The notes under the pieces were generated by a model, which searched no databases, had not been told where the DNA came from, and worked only from the letters and a program-made list of their open reading frames with translations. The position numbers were made by a program, and so were the translations under genes. DNA of 64,000 nt from Cylicocyclus nassatus (Eukaryota; Nematoda; Chromadorea; Rhabditida; Strongylidae). Below are positions 32,122 through 45,095 of this stretch, piece by piece (the stretch's first letter is position 1; each line of letters opens with the position of its first letter). Where the stretch lies: positions 48,938,941 through 49,002,940 of the forward strand of contig CATQJL010000112.1 of NCBI GenBank assembly GCA_958299035.1. Reading direction: 5' to 3'.

Positions 32122-34562
32122 TACGCTTGAAAAATGTCCATGTGATGCAAAATCCAAAAATATGCGCACACAGTAATTTTTCTACGTGAAAGTGCTGTGG
32201 GCACCGCAAGGCACTATGTAATCGTTATTAATAAGAAGCAATGTTTACTTCCGCTTGCTTATCGTATCCAGTATATTATTGTATGATATTCAATAATTTT
32301 ATGAGTTATTATTATTTTTTATCCCTATTAAATTCATAGTTAAGTTGTTGTTTATCATAATTTGTGCTATAATTCTTGGTTTCATTCTATTTTCTCTTTC
32401 TATCACCATAATTTGATGTGCCAGTTCGAGGCAGAGAATTGGTTAGTTTGCCATTTCGACGACTCAGGCGTACAACGAACAAATTTAGATAACATATGCA
32501 AATGCACACCAATACACATTTGATCAAAAGATACAGGGTCTACAGGGCGTCACTTTCATCAATGATTTTTTAGAATGTACATTATGCCTGAAAAGTATAC
32601 AAAACTATAGGAAGGTAGAACTTCCTGCACAAAAAATTCCCTTCAACTGGATGTAACGCGAGGTATGTGTTGCTGTGCATTTGCACATATTTCCCGTAAT
32701 CTACTCTATCATATAAAAGGGACGAAAACAGCCAATGCGTTTGCTAATATGCAGTGAAGACATATAAGTGTGAAAGATGCATACAAATTTTTTGCAGACG
32801 AATCAAAATCAAAAAAAAATTGAAAATAATTCCATTTATTATAAATAAACGATTATGCAAATAACAAAAATCCAAACTAATCGCTTCTAATACCATGTTA
32901 CGTCGGTCATTCTTTGCCCTTCTTTCACAACTAGACTAATCTCCTTTTTTCTCATTCTGATTGGTTCGCGACCGGAAGTCATGGCTTTGATAAATAGATG
33001 ATTTTATAATACTTTCATGTGAAAGACAAATGTGTGGCGAGGGTAATTAGGGTTTTTTCTCTGAGGCAGCTGACATTCATGTGCGGTTAATTAGTATAGA
33101 ATTAAGGGCAATTTGCGTTTGAATAACATCAAACAATGTAGAATCTGGTTATAGGGAATTTAGTGAAAATCCGCACGCTAGGGAGAAAGGCTGTAGGCGA
33201 AATGAATGACTCACAGTAAGTCATGAGTTTATTGTAATAATGTGAGAAGAAAGTGATTCACTTTCTCCGTTGCGTGCGAGTTTCGCTGGTTATTCTCTTC
33301 ATCGGGTTCGCTTGTTCTGTGAACATTATAACATCTGAATCATCGTAACGGGTTGAATGTATGAGAATACACTTTGCCGTCTTTGTCCTCGTCATTTGAT
33401 CGTTTTGACGGAATGTGGATAGGTTCTAAACTTGACAATTTAAGGTGCGGTCTTATGAACTGGTTTAACTTGCCCTGGAAAGGTATGGTCCACATTTTGC
33501 TGTATTTTGAAAAGAGAAAAAGTGGAAGTTGTGATCTGCTGAGAAATCAAAGTGGCATTTCTTTTGAACCCTTCACTCCGCATTCTAAGAGATTGAAAGA
33601 TATTATAATAACATATAAACAATATTGAAATATTATTATTTTATACAACAACAATAACAATAACATCATTATTTTTATAGTAAGAACAAGATACACAACA
33701 GCAAAATCGTTTTATTGAGAATGAAAAGCTTTTCAACATTCCACTCGAAAATAGGGCAAAACAGGCAAGAAATTCGATCAATACGTAAAGAATATGAAAA
33801 CAACAATAAAAGAGACTTTAGTTTTTCCTCATACTTGTAAGTATGCAATTTGTCAATCCTGCTCCATGATTGACTAGAAAGATATCAGTTTGTTAAACAT
33901 GCAATATTCTGAGATTAAAGGGAAAGTTAAAAATTTTGGTGTTTGTCCTATGTGCCAATATTCACTACAGGTCCATAGAATAAATGGTTCTTTCATAAAG
34001 TATTTACTTCTCTCACACTTGATGTAAATGACAGACGTCCTCCTTTCTTCCCACGCAAAGTCTTCCACGTGTTCACTGATCACTTGGTCCGTTGGCGTTT
34101 GTTTGCTGATGATTCTGTGTTTGTAGGCCCCGAGTAAATACGCAACTCGTCCTATCGGGGGCCGAGTTGTGCAAGGTCCGACTGATGTGTCAGTGATAAC
34201 TTGCGTTATCAGCACCAACAGCGACTGAATGGATGAAAAGAATTTCTACGCGACTTATAAGGATAAAGCGATGAAATGCCGAGAGTGACTTTTCGGAACA
34301 TTTGAATAATGTTAACAAAGGATAAAGTGTACAGAATTCGCTATGCAATCGTTAATCCTATTTTCGAATATCAACATTTGGGAAACGAATTACTTTGCGT
34401 GGGAGTTGTAATTCTGGAAGAAAACCCTCAGACCACCCACTTTATCCGCCTCATCTACGCGTTAATGATTCATGAGGTTCCTATTTTTACCGCTAATCCG
34501 GTAAATCCAGCTACAGTTTGGTATATGAAACACCGAATGGTTGGTCTATATGGGTTACTGTT

Positions 34563-35609
34563 TATTCAGGCTTGACAGAGGGTGAAAAAAAGAGAGGAGG
34601 GGCACATATTATCAGAGTACAGCTCAAATCTCGAACAGTATTACGCAAGTGATTTTTTCGTGCTTCTACTACTGAGCTGCTACAGATTTTCAGCGAGTTC
34701 GTACAGTAAACAGGTGACAATATTGTCCATGTGTTTGCCTGCCTGTCTTCTAGAAGAACAAATTCAATCGTGGATGCCTTCAGAATTTTTGAGTACAATT
34801 AATTTACCCAGATAATTATGCTCACACAGATACGCATAGAATACAAGAAAGGGTAGCAGAAGCTGATTTACATTTAGGTCAACAGCCAAATGACGAAGAG
34901 CTATGGCTTTTGTAAGAATGCGCAATTGAGTTTTCGGATTTATCCGTAATGCTCGGCAACGGGGTTCTCCAGCTTTTGCTTAGCTTTGAACGTTCGCACA
35001 ACGTGATTTTCCACTTCTGCAACGCTGACTAGTTATACTAGTGAACTGCTGTCAGCTTGCAACCTTTAGTCCATGAAATATTTATGCGTACGTGACTAAT
35101 ATGTGATTGAGTGAGAGAATCACGCAGCAAACCGCATTAAGGGTTTAGAGACTTCATTCGAAGAAAGAATTTACAAAAGAAAGGTTCTTGAACTTTTGAC
35201 AAGGAAGGATACTTACATCGTCCTGGTAATCAGCTAATCAGGTAAGTAATCATGGCCCCATTTGAGCTCACAGGCTAGTTCTGAATGATTTTAATCTAGC
35301 CGCGAATTCAAGTTTCTGCTTTAAAAACTCCCATAACTCTCCTCTCACAAGAGCTTTGCAGATACCGAAAGCCCTTTTGTAATCAGCGTTCCGTGCTCTA
35401 TAAAGCGGTTCGTATTCAATATGGAAACGCCACTTCGACCAAGTATCCTCCTTTTGTGGGAACCACTATTGTAATTTTCTGCTTTATCGAAGGACTAGCT
35501 TGCTTGCTCCGCCCGGCCCTGTGAAAACACTGTAATAAAGGTCCCATCCCTATCCCTGTACAGCCTTTCCCTGTGCCCACTTCTACGCTTCTTTTCCCGT
35601 TTCCCGTGT
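34563..35609. other. No gene recognised
   Basis: Follows the end of family copy A. AT-rich, with short open frames only; nothing I can assign. Confidence 0.4.
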
Positions 35610-36185
35610 TGTTTTCGAAATCAGCATGCCCACTTACCCCTCCTGCGCCAACTCCCAGTCCTGTAGCTCAAACTTTGCAAAAAATCGATAAAATCGATAA
35701 AAGTAATGGACGATCTCAAAAAGTAATATTGTATTCGTAATCAGCATGCTCGATTACCCCCCCCCCATGCAAACTCCCAGCCCGCATGTCAAAATTTACA
35801 AAAAAAGCGATGAAATCGATAAAAGTAATCGATAATTCTGAAAACTAATATTGTATTCGGAATGCCCATGCTCGATCCCCTATGCCAACTCCCAGCCCCG
35901 TAGGTGAACTCTGGAAAAAATCGATAAAATCGATAAAAGTAATGCATGATTTTAAGAACTAATATTGTATTCGTAATCAGCATGCTCGATTACCCCTTTG
36001 TGCCAACTCCCAGCCCCGTAGGTGAACTCTGCAAAAAAATCGATAAAATCGATAAAAGTAATGCACGATTTTAAGAACTAGTACTGTATTCGTAATCAGC
36101 ATGCTCGATTACCCCTTTGTGCCAACTCCCAGCCCCGTAGGTGAACTCTGCAAAAAATCGATAAAAATCGATAAAAATCGATATC
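35610..36185. repeat. Minisatellite, five ~117-bp units
   Basis: Units begin near 35610, 35730, 35850, 35963 and 36083 and share AATCAGCATGCTCGATTACC, CCAACTCCCAGCCCCGTAGG and AAAATCGATAAAATCGATAA. The last two units are nearly identical and the first is most diverged, the usual gradient of a growing array. Short ATCGATAAA sub-repeats occur in every unit. Confidence 0.9.
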
Positions 36186-36360
36186 GATCGATGACGAAAA
36201 GTAGCCTATGACACCCGCCGGAGATCGAAGTGTATGTGTGCCAAGTTTGGTCCAGATCGGTTAAGAAATGGAATTTTCTATTCGGAACATACGTACAGAC
36301 AGACAGACATACAGACATACAAACAGACATTCAGCGTTATATATAAGATTATCGAATACT
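36186..36360. repeat. Tail of a dispersed element: AGAC/CATA microsatellite and TATATATAAGAT
   Basis: GACACCCGCCGGAGATCG, TGTGCCAAGTTTGGTCCAGA, a run of CAGACAGACAGACATACAGA and TATATATAAGATT follow each other directly after the minisatellite. This order resembles 3' ends of RTE-type non-LTR elements or related non-autonomous repeats known in many animals (inference from memory, not searched). The minisatellite may be an expanded part of the same element. Confidence 0.5.
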
Positions 36361-36629
36361 CTCAGAAATGTCCTAAGACTACTTATTTAGTGAGTTTGGT
36401 TGTCGATTGGAACGGGGTATTCCCATTGGAATGCGCAGAATGTCCAGAGGCTCGTTCAAAAAAGGATTCGCATTCTCCACAATGACTCCCCAGTTGGCTG
36501 TTACGGTTACTTGTCAGCTTCTTATTAGGGAATTATTTTTGGGTAATGAAAGTTCGCAGTTACTGCAAACAGCGCGAAGCATTCACGAGCTGTTAATACC
36601 ATTTCAAGAGAATATTTTAGATCTGTATA

Positions 36630-37496
36630 TTAGGTTGTCCCGAAAGTTCTGTCCGTTTTTTTCATCGCTCACTGAAACTCACAGAACACTAATCCATTGG
36701 TGACTTAGGTACCATTTATTTCAGATTTTTATACTCTTTCTTACCGCTATACTTGCTCTCTGATCTACCCTGTATTTGCAATGTTATCGCCATGGCTTTT
36801 TGAGCAGATCAGCAGTAACGCCAATCTTTCCTGAATTTGAAAAACTTATATCCTGACGTTTTCATTGAGCGCTGGTAACTGTTATGTAGAGCAAATCTTT
36901 GGCTATATTGTACTTATTTGAGATCACATAGGTCATGTTTACCAAGTCCGTTATAATTATTTATTTAATAACCGCGGCATTTTATTACGTTTACCACGTA
37001 AAGATACCAAAAATTCCAAAAAGCTACTTTTTCAAAGCAAATCAAAATTGGTTATGTTGCATAAATAACGTTTAATAAAAATCATGTTACAATTCACAGA
37101 AATTTCAAAAGCTTTCGTGTATTTGCTGCAGTTTCGTGTTTCATGACTTGGCCAAAAATCGAGACCTCCGAAAAAAATAACTTTTAAAGCTAAAAACAAC
37201 AGACTAAGAGAACATAAAAATATTACCTTGTAGTCCGAGAACTGCTCTACTTAAACCAACCTCTTTCCCGAAACTTTGGAATGAAATTTTTAGAGATTTT
37301 AATTGAGCAGATAAAATTGACGGGTGGAGAATTTTGGCAGTTACCGAAAAAGCATACAAGATATGGTTCGAAAATGTATCCATAAGAAAGAGAAGGAAAA
37401 GCTGCATCAAATGTTTGTTGGAGCTCATTCAGGTTTTTATTGTTCGTGTTTTTATAGTGGTTTGAAGAAGCGGACAAAACTTTCAGGACGACCTAA
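36630..37496. mobile_element. Mariner-type element, 867 bp, internally deleted
   Basis: Left end TTAGGTTGTCCCGAAAGTTC and right end GAACTTTC-type complement (CAAAACTTTCAGGACGACCTAA) are imperfect terminal inverted repeats of about 28 bases with the TTAGGT.GTCC.AAAGT pattern of mariner. Both ends are flanked by TA (36628-36629 and 37497-37498). Full mariners are about 1.3 kb; no transposase D,D34D signature is readable inside, so this is a deleted or heavily decayed copy. Confidence 0.75.
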
Positions 37497-37498
37497 TA

Positions 37499-40400
37499 TA
37501 TCAGCGCCAAGAAATAATCCTTTGCCGTTTACACAGCTCCTCTTTACCCACTGAGGAAAAATCTTCAGGGTATGACGGTTGGCATGAATGACTTTTTTGG
37601 CGTTGACACGGTGTACCAATATGTTATAATGCATATCAAATAATGCTCCAAATAGCAAATTTCGCGAGCGGTAAGATACAGCCTTGAACTGGTTGCGGTA
37701 AACCCAAGTTCATAGTCATCTCAACCGCGATCAGACATTGCAAGGAAACGACTTTTTAGTGTCCGTTTTTTCTTCGGACTTGCGCATGGGGGGGGGGGGG
37801 GGGGAGGGGGGAGGAAGTAGAATAGCAGGATCTCGGCTTACTTACTCTGGCTCATGCTTCAAAATTGGAAACCAATTTTGTGCGCTACGGCGCAGTCGAA
37901 TAACTCAGCTAGGCGAAAAATCGTTTACTACCGTTTAACCACGTCCCATGCAGGAAATAATCATATAAAGGAATAAAATCATGTCATAACTCATAAGAGC
38001 AAAGTAATTTAATGTCAGTACATTTGAGAAAGGCTATAACGCTGGATTGTTCGATGATCAAGATTCACTTTGTGCCAAGGTAAGCAGCCAGGTCTGGACC
38101 CTTTCTCTTTACTGAGAAAGCAAGGAACTGCATAAAAATTGTTTCTCCAGTTTAAGAGATACGAGTTTAGTGTGATACTGAAGATTCTATCACTCGCCAC
38201 ACTCGAGGAGTGCTGACGGAAAAAAATGTGCAGTGAGAAAGCAAAATACCAACTGGTCACTCTTTATACTACCAAAATATTCACCCGTAAGAATAATACT
38301 CAGATACATTAGGTGCAGCTATTCAGAGCATTGAACAGGCCTGGTGCACAAGTCCATAAAGTTGTATATGCGAAGGCCAGGATTTGCAAAGTTGTCATCA
38401 ATATCCTACTCTCTGTGACATTCAAACAATCGTAAGAATTTTTACATGACATGTAGTGTATTCCCAAAATGCTGTCGCTAATGATTTGGGCTTGTCAGCC
38501 AGTTCGAGAACTTGTTCTCAAGCCGGCCCTCGTCGACGACTGGGTTTTGGCACGCTCTCGGCTAGCTGTCCAGCATGCCGCGGCAATTTGCCAAGCACGA
38601 CTAGAATTTCTGGATCTCATTTCTGTCAAGTGTTTTACAAATGCATTTGCGTGCCTCCCTTTGTTTCCAATTGACTGTGAGAACAAAGGAAGTGAACGAA
38701 TGTTTTCTGCAAGCTTCTGGTTCAGTGGCTATTGCTTTTTTCCCTGCTTGCCCAGCACTCCGTTTGTGTGGAGGCAGTTGTTTTGATGGTGTTTGTTGAT
38801 ATCAGCGAGAAGTAGAGCCGGAAATTCGATACAGTTGCGATTAGTCAGCCTCCACTCCGAGGATTAAGTTTGCAACATATCATAAAGCATAAGAAAATGT
38901 AAGAAAAATTATCTGGCCTTACAACCTATCCTATAATTCATTCTTTAACAGATGTGTTTCTATAATGAATAATGAACAGCAGTGTGTGAATTCATGAGCA
39001 CATTTTTTGGGTTACTCATAGAGCTGCAGGCCCCGTAAAATCCAATTGCCCACGCGTTGCTTTGAACGCCAACACGCGGCGCGGCTGTAAACGTCTGGTA
39101 CCGAAGCGCTACACGCTTTTTGCGAGCGACAATGAGCGCGCACCCTTTCCACACATATTTTTTTAAAAATTTGAAGGGAGCTTTCGTCAAGATATACCTT
39201 GCATTGACGAGAAAACATGAAAGTTAAAGAAAGATTTCTTGAAATATAGTGAACGCCGACAGTCGTTCGCGACGACCGCTCGTTTGCGCTGGTGTTCAAG
39301 GCACGGCGAGGGCAATTAGGTTTTACGGCGCCTATATATAAATGAGTACATAGTGTGTACGCAAGGTTATAAATAGTATATGGATGCAGTGTTGTGACTA
39401 GTTCACTTGCACCTAATAAGCAGTAGTGAGGGCAATTGCTAAAGTCTTTTCATGAATGGGCGATGTGATCATGGTTATGATAAAGAATTTTGTGCATATC
39501 CAGAACAATACCTTGTGTTGGACCGAAAAACTTGAAGGCAGTGTTCGAGCAAAAACTCGATTTATAGAAACTCTACTTACCAGGGGTTATCCGCAACGCT
39601 GAATCCGAAAATCCACTTCAAAAGGCGCGAAAACGGCAAGAACATACATTTTCCAAAGCTGCACAATTTGAATTTTGACGGTTCCTACAAGACAGAGACG
39701 CAGAGTCGCTGCGGGACCCTACATTTTAACTGTGGCGGCATGCGTACTCTGCCGCATAGCAGGAATTCGAACAGCTCAGAGGACCCCGCTCCAAGGCGTA
39801 AGTTTTCCCACCTTCCGGTCGTTTTTCTTGCTTTAGGTCGAGCGTTATGACGTCGCACTTGCGCGATGGTGTGTCCGAGGGGGCCACTATTGCATGGCAC
39901 TGAAATCCCATAATCCCCATCTTGCCCGCACGCTGCCTTTAAGCTTTGTGGCGTCTCCATGTTGGGATCTTTGAATACTTCTCAATCCATGCGCTATGAC
40001 ATTTCAAACTCTTTATTGCCTTTACGTAGAAGTCTTAAAAGGGTTCTGCAAAATAGCTATTGTCGGTGGGCTAATTGGTTCGAGATTCTTCATTTTCTCC
40101 CAATGCACTTCTTTGGAAATAATAATGATCGAAGTTCTTGTTGTCCTAGGGCTCTAGCCCAAGATATCGTAAAAAAAAGTAATGATGATTGTTGTACTGA
40201 CAATGAGTAACCTGTTTTTACTATGGAATATCAGCACGGACTGAAAGTGTGGTTGGATTGAATGGTCTATGTGTAGTAAAATTTAACAAATTGAAATGCG
40301 TTGTGCCCGTAAATAATATAATCTTGAGATAGCTTTTCAGCTTTAGCACATTATCAATCTTCGAGCTTAGATTTTTTAATAATGTTCTCTCTGGGGAATT

Positions 40401-41502
40401 TCCGACATATTAAATTTGCAAAGATATGACGAATTCAAAACCAATTTTGCAGAATGTGTCAAAACAAAATCCGTCAACACCACATACGAAGGTGGAGGTC
40501 TGGTATTTCTGTCATGATCTCCAAAGGGTTTCGATAAAGTATCATCTTCTTTTGGGTCAATAATCCTTACACTTTTCGTCTGAAGACAGAAGCAAAAGGT
40601 TTTCGAACTACAACGCAGCTCATTGCATTAAATATTCAACAGCTCCTCTTTCTAGATACAGCTGCCGTTCGCCCGTCTGACCACTCTTTTCTTAATTTGT
40701 TTCCTCTTTGAAAATCAGCTTTCTGGTCGTTACGCACAAAATCACTGCTTTTCGATCTCACAAGCATGAAGACGAGGAAGAAAAATCACGGAGAGCACAT
40801 CTCGAAGATTGAAGCTCAGCAGAGCTATTGAACATCACAACCAATGATAATTGCATAGTCGACGATGTTTGTACACCGAAGGCATTTGTGATACGTAATT
40901 ACGTTGCATGAAAGGAGCTTGCAACATTCGGGTACTAGGAGACTACGTGGCACTAACTGACGTGTGGAACTTTCGTGCCATCTTCACGGAAGGACAAACA
41001 ATGACGGTAATCTTTTACGGATGAACTTTGCGAAATTACGTTTGCTCTCAAGCTACCTTATAGGGGACTTGGGTGCAAAGCCAGAATGGTAGTGCTGTAC
41101 TTAGCATGGTGTAGTACCAAGGGCTACCCTCCAGGAGCAGCAAGTCTACACTCGTGATGCATACTTTTATCTTTAAGACTGCCAAAAAATATCGCAAACT
41201 GGTTAAGGTGAAGCATTCCAGAGCTTTTTAACGAATTCTTCAATCCACTTCCTACAGTTGCAAATGACAGAAACGATAAAACAAGCTAATGAGCCGCTCG
41301 GTCTCTAACAAGGGAAGGGTACCAGATCGCAATGGCGAACCGAAATGATATGCACATCATAGGAGCGTTTTGATGAGCCGATTCCGAATCTACCTTTCCT
41401 TTCTGCTACGAGATTCTCTGGAAGAAGCTGTAGGCGTTTGAATATCCAAATTTAGCAAGCCTTTAGCGCCACATCTTCAACAATACTTGTGCAAAAGCGC
41501 TT
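37499..41502. other. No gene recognised; G-run and GC-rich block
   Basis: About 37787-37813 is a G-rich run broken by two A. About 39690-39940 is a GC-richer block with open frames on the minus strand in two registers; composition hints at an old coding or element fragment, but no motif identifies it. About 38520-38600 has a similar GC-rich patch. The rest is AT-rich and featureless to me. Confidence 0.4.
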
Positions 41503-41510
41503 GCTCATGG

Positions 41511-41887
41511 CAGTGGCGTACCGAGGGGGGGGGGGGCGGGGGGGGGGGGGGGGGGCGCGCGCCCCCCCCCCCCGAGAATGGGTCGCGAAATTTTTAAAAG
41601 TTACTTATATGGGTTATAAAAATGAAGTGACTTGTTTATTTTCGTAAATAATTAAAATAATTTTTAAAAATTTTTAAAAATTCAAATTAGCCTTGTAAAA
41701 AAATTTTTTTCGGGGGCGTGGCTGACGCCACGCCCCCTTTTTTCAGATTTTATGGGTCGGAGACCCGCAAAAATTTTGAGGAGCACCCCCAAAATTTTTT
41801 CGGAGTGCGTGGCTAACGCCACGCACCTTCTTTGGAAAAAATTTTTTGTCGCGCCCCCCCCGAGCCGAAATCCTGGGTACGCCACTG
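41511..41887. mobile_element. hAT-type MITE, 377 bp, with 8-bp target duplication
   Basis: CAGTGGCGTACC at the left end is matched by GGTACGCCACTG at the right end. The flanks are GCTCATGG at 41503-41510 and again at 41888-41895, an exact 8-bp duplication as made by hAT transposases. A G-run, a CGCGCG centre and a C-run at about 41527-41573 form a huge potential hairpin just inside the left end. Two smaller hairpins, GGGGGCGTGGC/GCCACGCCCCC and GTGCGTGGC/GCCACGCAC, lie further right. No coding capacity. Confidence 0.92.
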
Positions 41888-41895
41888 GCTCATGG

Positions 41896-44800
41896 TTATT
41901 TATGCACTTCTTGTAGTCAGTGTACTCAAAACAATGCAAATTGATCACTCCTAAGCTAGTTTTTAAAGCGCATTGCGCGTCAAAATCCCAACAATTCACA
42001 TCTTTTAACGCTCATAGCTTCTTCTAGGAAAGCTCGTAGCAGACAGGAAAGGTAGATTTGGAATCAGCTCATCAAGACGCACCTAGTGATATGCATATCA
42101 TTTCAGTTCGCCACTGCGACCTGGTATCCTTCTCCTGTAAGATAAGCAGAGAGATACAAAATGCTGCCTTGTAGTGGTGGCGCTCATTTGTACTTCCTGT
42201 CCTACTTTTTGACTTACACCAACAAATGAGTATTTTTGCTACTGGGTTACAGCAGCGGTTACTTTCCAGTAAGGAAGTGCATGGTTTGATACGGTCATCC
42301 CCTTGGGTCAAAAATCTATTTTGACAATTAAAAAATTTGTTTTAGAAACAGGAGGGAACCAACGACTAAATCTTTCATTAGAAACTTTTCATGCAGTTCC
42401 TAAATGCGCCACTTCATCTCGAATGTAAGTGCTTTGTTCGGGGAGACCTCATCAGCTGAGCCTTCAGTGTTGCTATTTCTTAAGAAATATGCCCTGTCGG
42501 TAAGGTTTTTTTTGACAATTGTGAATGGCTCAAATGCACAAATGATTCACTCGTGAGATTTCGCACATTCTTGTAAATGCTTCCGTGTAACATGACTTTC
42601 TCGAAGAAAAGAGTTTCGCAAAAAGCTGTTGTAATGTGCTGCCGACAAACTGTCTGGTTTGTTGATAAATACCGAACTTTTGATTGACACATAAGATTTT
42701 GTTATTGTAAGTGAGTTGTCAACGGAAGGAAACTATGGAGTTCTTATCTCAAAAGGGCTCTTGGCGCAATGAGTTAATGTTAGACTAGGGATTCTAGAAA
42801 TTCAAGGGGGAAAGTTCCTACAAAGCCTACTAAAGGAGCTGAAGGATAGAACTGGTACATTATTGAAGCTTAATTTTGCACAAATATAGCACCATCGAAT
42901 GCAAAGAGCGTGCCTACTTGTACTCTCATTCCATTTTTAATTGGTGACGTTTTTCCTCTCCGGAAAATCGACGACTTTCGTGTTGAATTGATTTTGGCAA
43001 GGCTACATTTTCTTGGATTTAATACGAGATAAAACCTGAAGTGCAAAACAAATAGGAATAAGAATTCTTACAAATATAAAAAAAAACAGAAATATAAAAC
43101 ATGAAAATGTCTATAAATAATAGTAAGACAAAAAGCTAAAATCTAGCTTTGATTTCCTCTGCCGTTATCTACAATGGTTGGCATTCCACCATAACATTCG
43201 GCACTTTCATTCCAGAATATATTCTTTCACTAATGTGGTTTTACAATCATTGAGATTCTTGAGTAATTCCAATTCATTCCACGATACAGATCGTGTGCAA
43301 AATTTTTGTAATTGAATTCAATTATTTTGAGGAATTCGCAAAGAAGAAAATCAAAAACTTCAAATGATCGCTACCTACTTTGTGGTTTATGTCATGATTC
43401 CGCAAATATTCGTTAAAAACATTACAGTTGGTCTAACTTTTTTATTACTCCATAGTTTCAAGACATAATCATCTCATCACCCGACATTTTCCTCATCAAA
43501 AGGGGTGATGGGAAAAAAGGAGAAACGATGAGGCGACAGTGAGTACGAGTAAAAAAGATTATTTCGAGGCAAAAACCAGGCTCAATCGGTTGAAGCCTTC
43601 TAAAGCAACGTGGCTCTTCCACAGTGGGTGTGCATCTCAAATCTGGATGTTTTGAAATGATTGAAATCTAGCGATTGTTGACCTGGAGCAAATTAGGAAA
43701 TTTTGAATACAACAGTCGAAGCAAATTCAGTTCTTACGCAATTCTTTGCATTCTGTGGAACAGCGCTGTTTTTGACGGCTATTTCAAAGATTCTCTAGCT
43801 TTTGCCGTCATTGTTTGTGCTGCATAGTTCATTTCAGCAATAGTAAAGATAGGAGATAGGGAGTGAATGACTAGCAGACAATATTTCCAGTATGCCAAGC
43901 AGAAGTGCGAAACACCAGCGAAATTTTGGTCTTTTCCGCAACAAAAAAGTGTAGATCTTATGCTGACTATCGCAGACGAGGTCAGAATGGGTTGCTAGAA
44001 ATGATGTAATCTTGCAACAAAGGATTTTTGTATACAGACGCATGACAATCCTGTCTGCCCCAGCGATACCTACAACATTTGTGCATAATGCTATTGAGGG
44101 CATATCTGCACTCTTCTTGTGTGCCGTAATTTTTTGCGCAAATGTAGTGGCTACGTAAAAATATCATACTGCAAGAGATTTATGATGTTTTCGCATATCT
44201 AATGAGCTTGCTTAGTCTCCATAAATTGGCTATCGCTGGCTCCAAATAGGTCAGAAATTCGCAGTAGGGCGCATCGTCTTGCGAAGAAGCGGAGAGGATT
44301 TCAATCTTTCCAAAGACAAGCTATCTTGAGATCTTCAGCAGAACCATCACCACCGAAGTCAAAAACCAAAGCGCCAGGTATTTTTCCACTTCGGAATTTC
44401 ATACATTCAAATTGTTACTCTTTCAAATAATTATTGTACCAGTTCCTTTCTACACACTTTTTCTCGTTACTTGTCAAAAAAAGGCGTACTGTGGATCTTA
44501 AGAGACGCCGAATACAATTTATCACTTTCTGCATCAGTGGACGATGTGGGTTAATGAAAAAGTCAAAAAGTAATGCGAGTCGTTAAAGCAGGTGTTTCAC
44601 TGGAGTACTTGTTATGACCTTTGCAGGTGAAATTTCATCTATGTCGGTCACTCTAAGCAGGTATACTTGAGGGTGGCAGAATTGAAGTCAGGTTTGCTTA
44701 CTAATATAGTGCCTCTACGGTGATGACTACACTTGCGCATGGGAGCGCAGTGTCTGAAAGTAGTCGTTTCAATGCAAAAGGGTTGTTAGCTCCGCAAAGG

Positions 44801-44958
44801 TTGTCTACAATCCAGTGCAATCTACCAGACCACATAGATAAAAATGCTACGAAGTTTCGCGTCACAAACGTTATGCGCTGAACTTCCGCCTTTGTAAACT
44901 TTTTGGAAATCTTTCAAAAACCGTGAGGTTTACGGTGGCGTACACTATAGGGTAAATG
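41896..44958. other. No gene recognised
   Basis: AT-rich sequence with only short frames; no splice-supported exon chain, RNA gene or repeat seen. Confidence 0.4.
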
Positions 44959-44995
44959 AATGCTGTTGGCTTACAAGTTGTAAGCCAACAGCATT
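44959..44995. repeat. Perfect 18-bp palindrome with one-base centre
   Basis: AATGCTGTTGGCTTACAA (44959-44976), G, then its exact reverse complement (44978-44995). Weaker complementarity of AAATGAA/TTCATT continues outside with an offset. It lies 100 bases upstream of the SINE insertion. Confidence 0.9.
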
Positions 44996-45095
44996 TTCAT
45001 TCATTTTTTCCTTTTTCTTTTTATCCGCGCAACTGTTGACGCAGCAGCAATACGTCGAATCTACTAGATCATATGCATGATCCATGTGGTTGTCT

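Larger units (their letters stand above)
27240..34562. repeat. Dispersed ~6-kb family, copy A
   Basis: Collinear with copy B (51065-57835) and copy C (58811 onward) apart from indels and insertions, in the same orientation. Shared landmarks include TTGAATCATTCCCGATAACA-like starts, CCATAACTCAATCGCCTAAT, ACAGCAAGTCTAGTCTATAA and GGAAGTCATGGCTTTGATAA. Copy A carries two private insertions, ~30779-31290 and 31483-32121. Identity looks like 80-90 per cent by eye, so the copies are old relative to the 3144-bp duplication. Confidence 0.85.

Noticed and set aside
35610..36185. CRISPR-like array
   Set aside because: Units are direct repeats without variable spacers, in a eukaryotic context; it is a minisatellite.
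37738..37938. Gly-rich plus frame
   Set aside because: The glycine run is the G-rich tract at about 37787-37813.
38456..38786. Overlapping open frames in a GC-richer patch
   Set aside because: Open in three registers with no motif; explained by composition.
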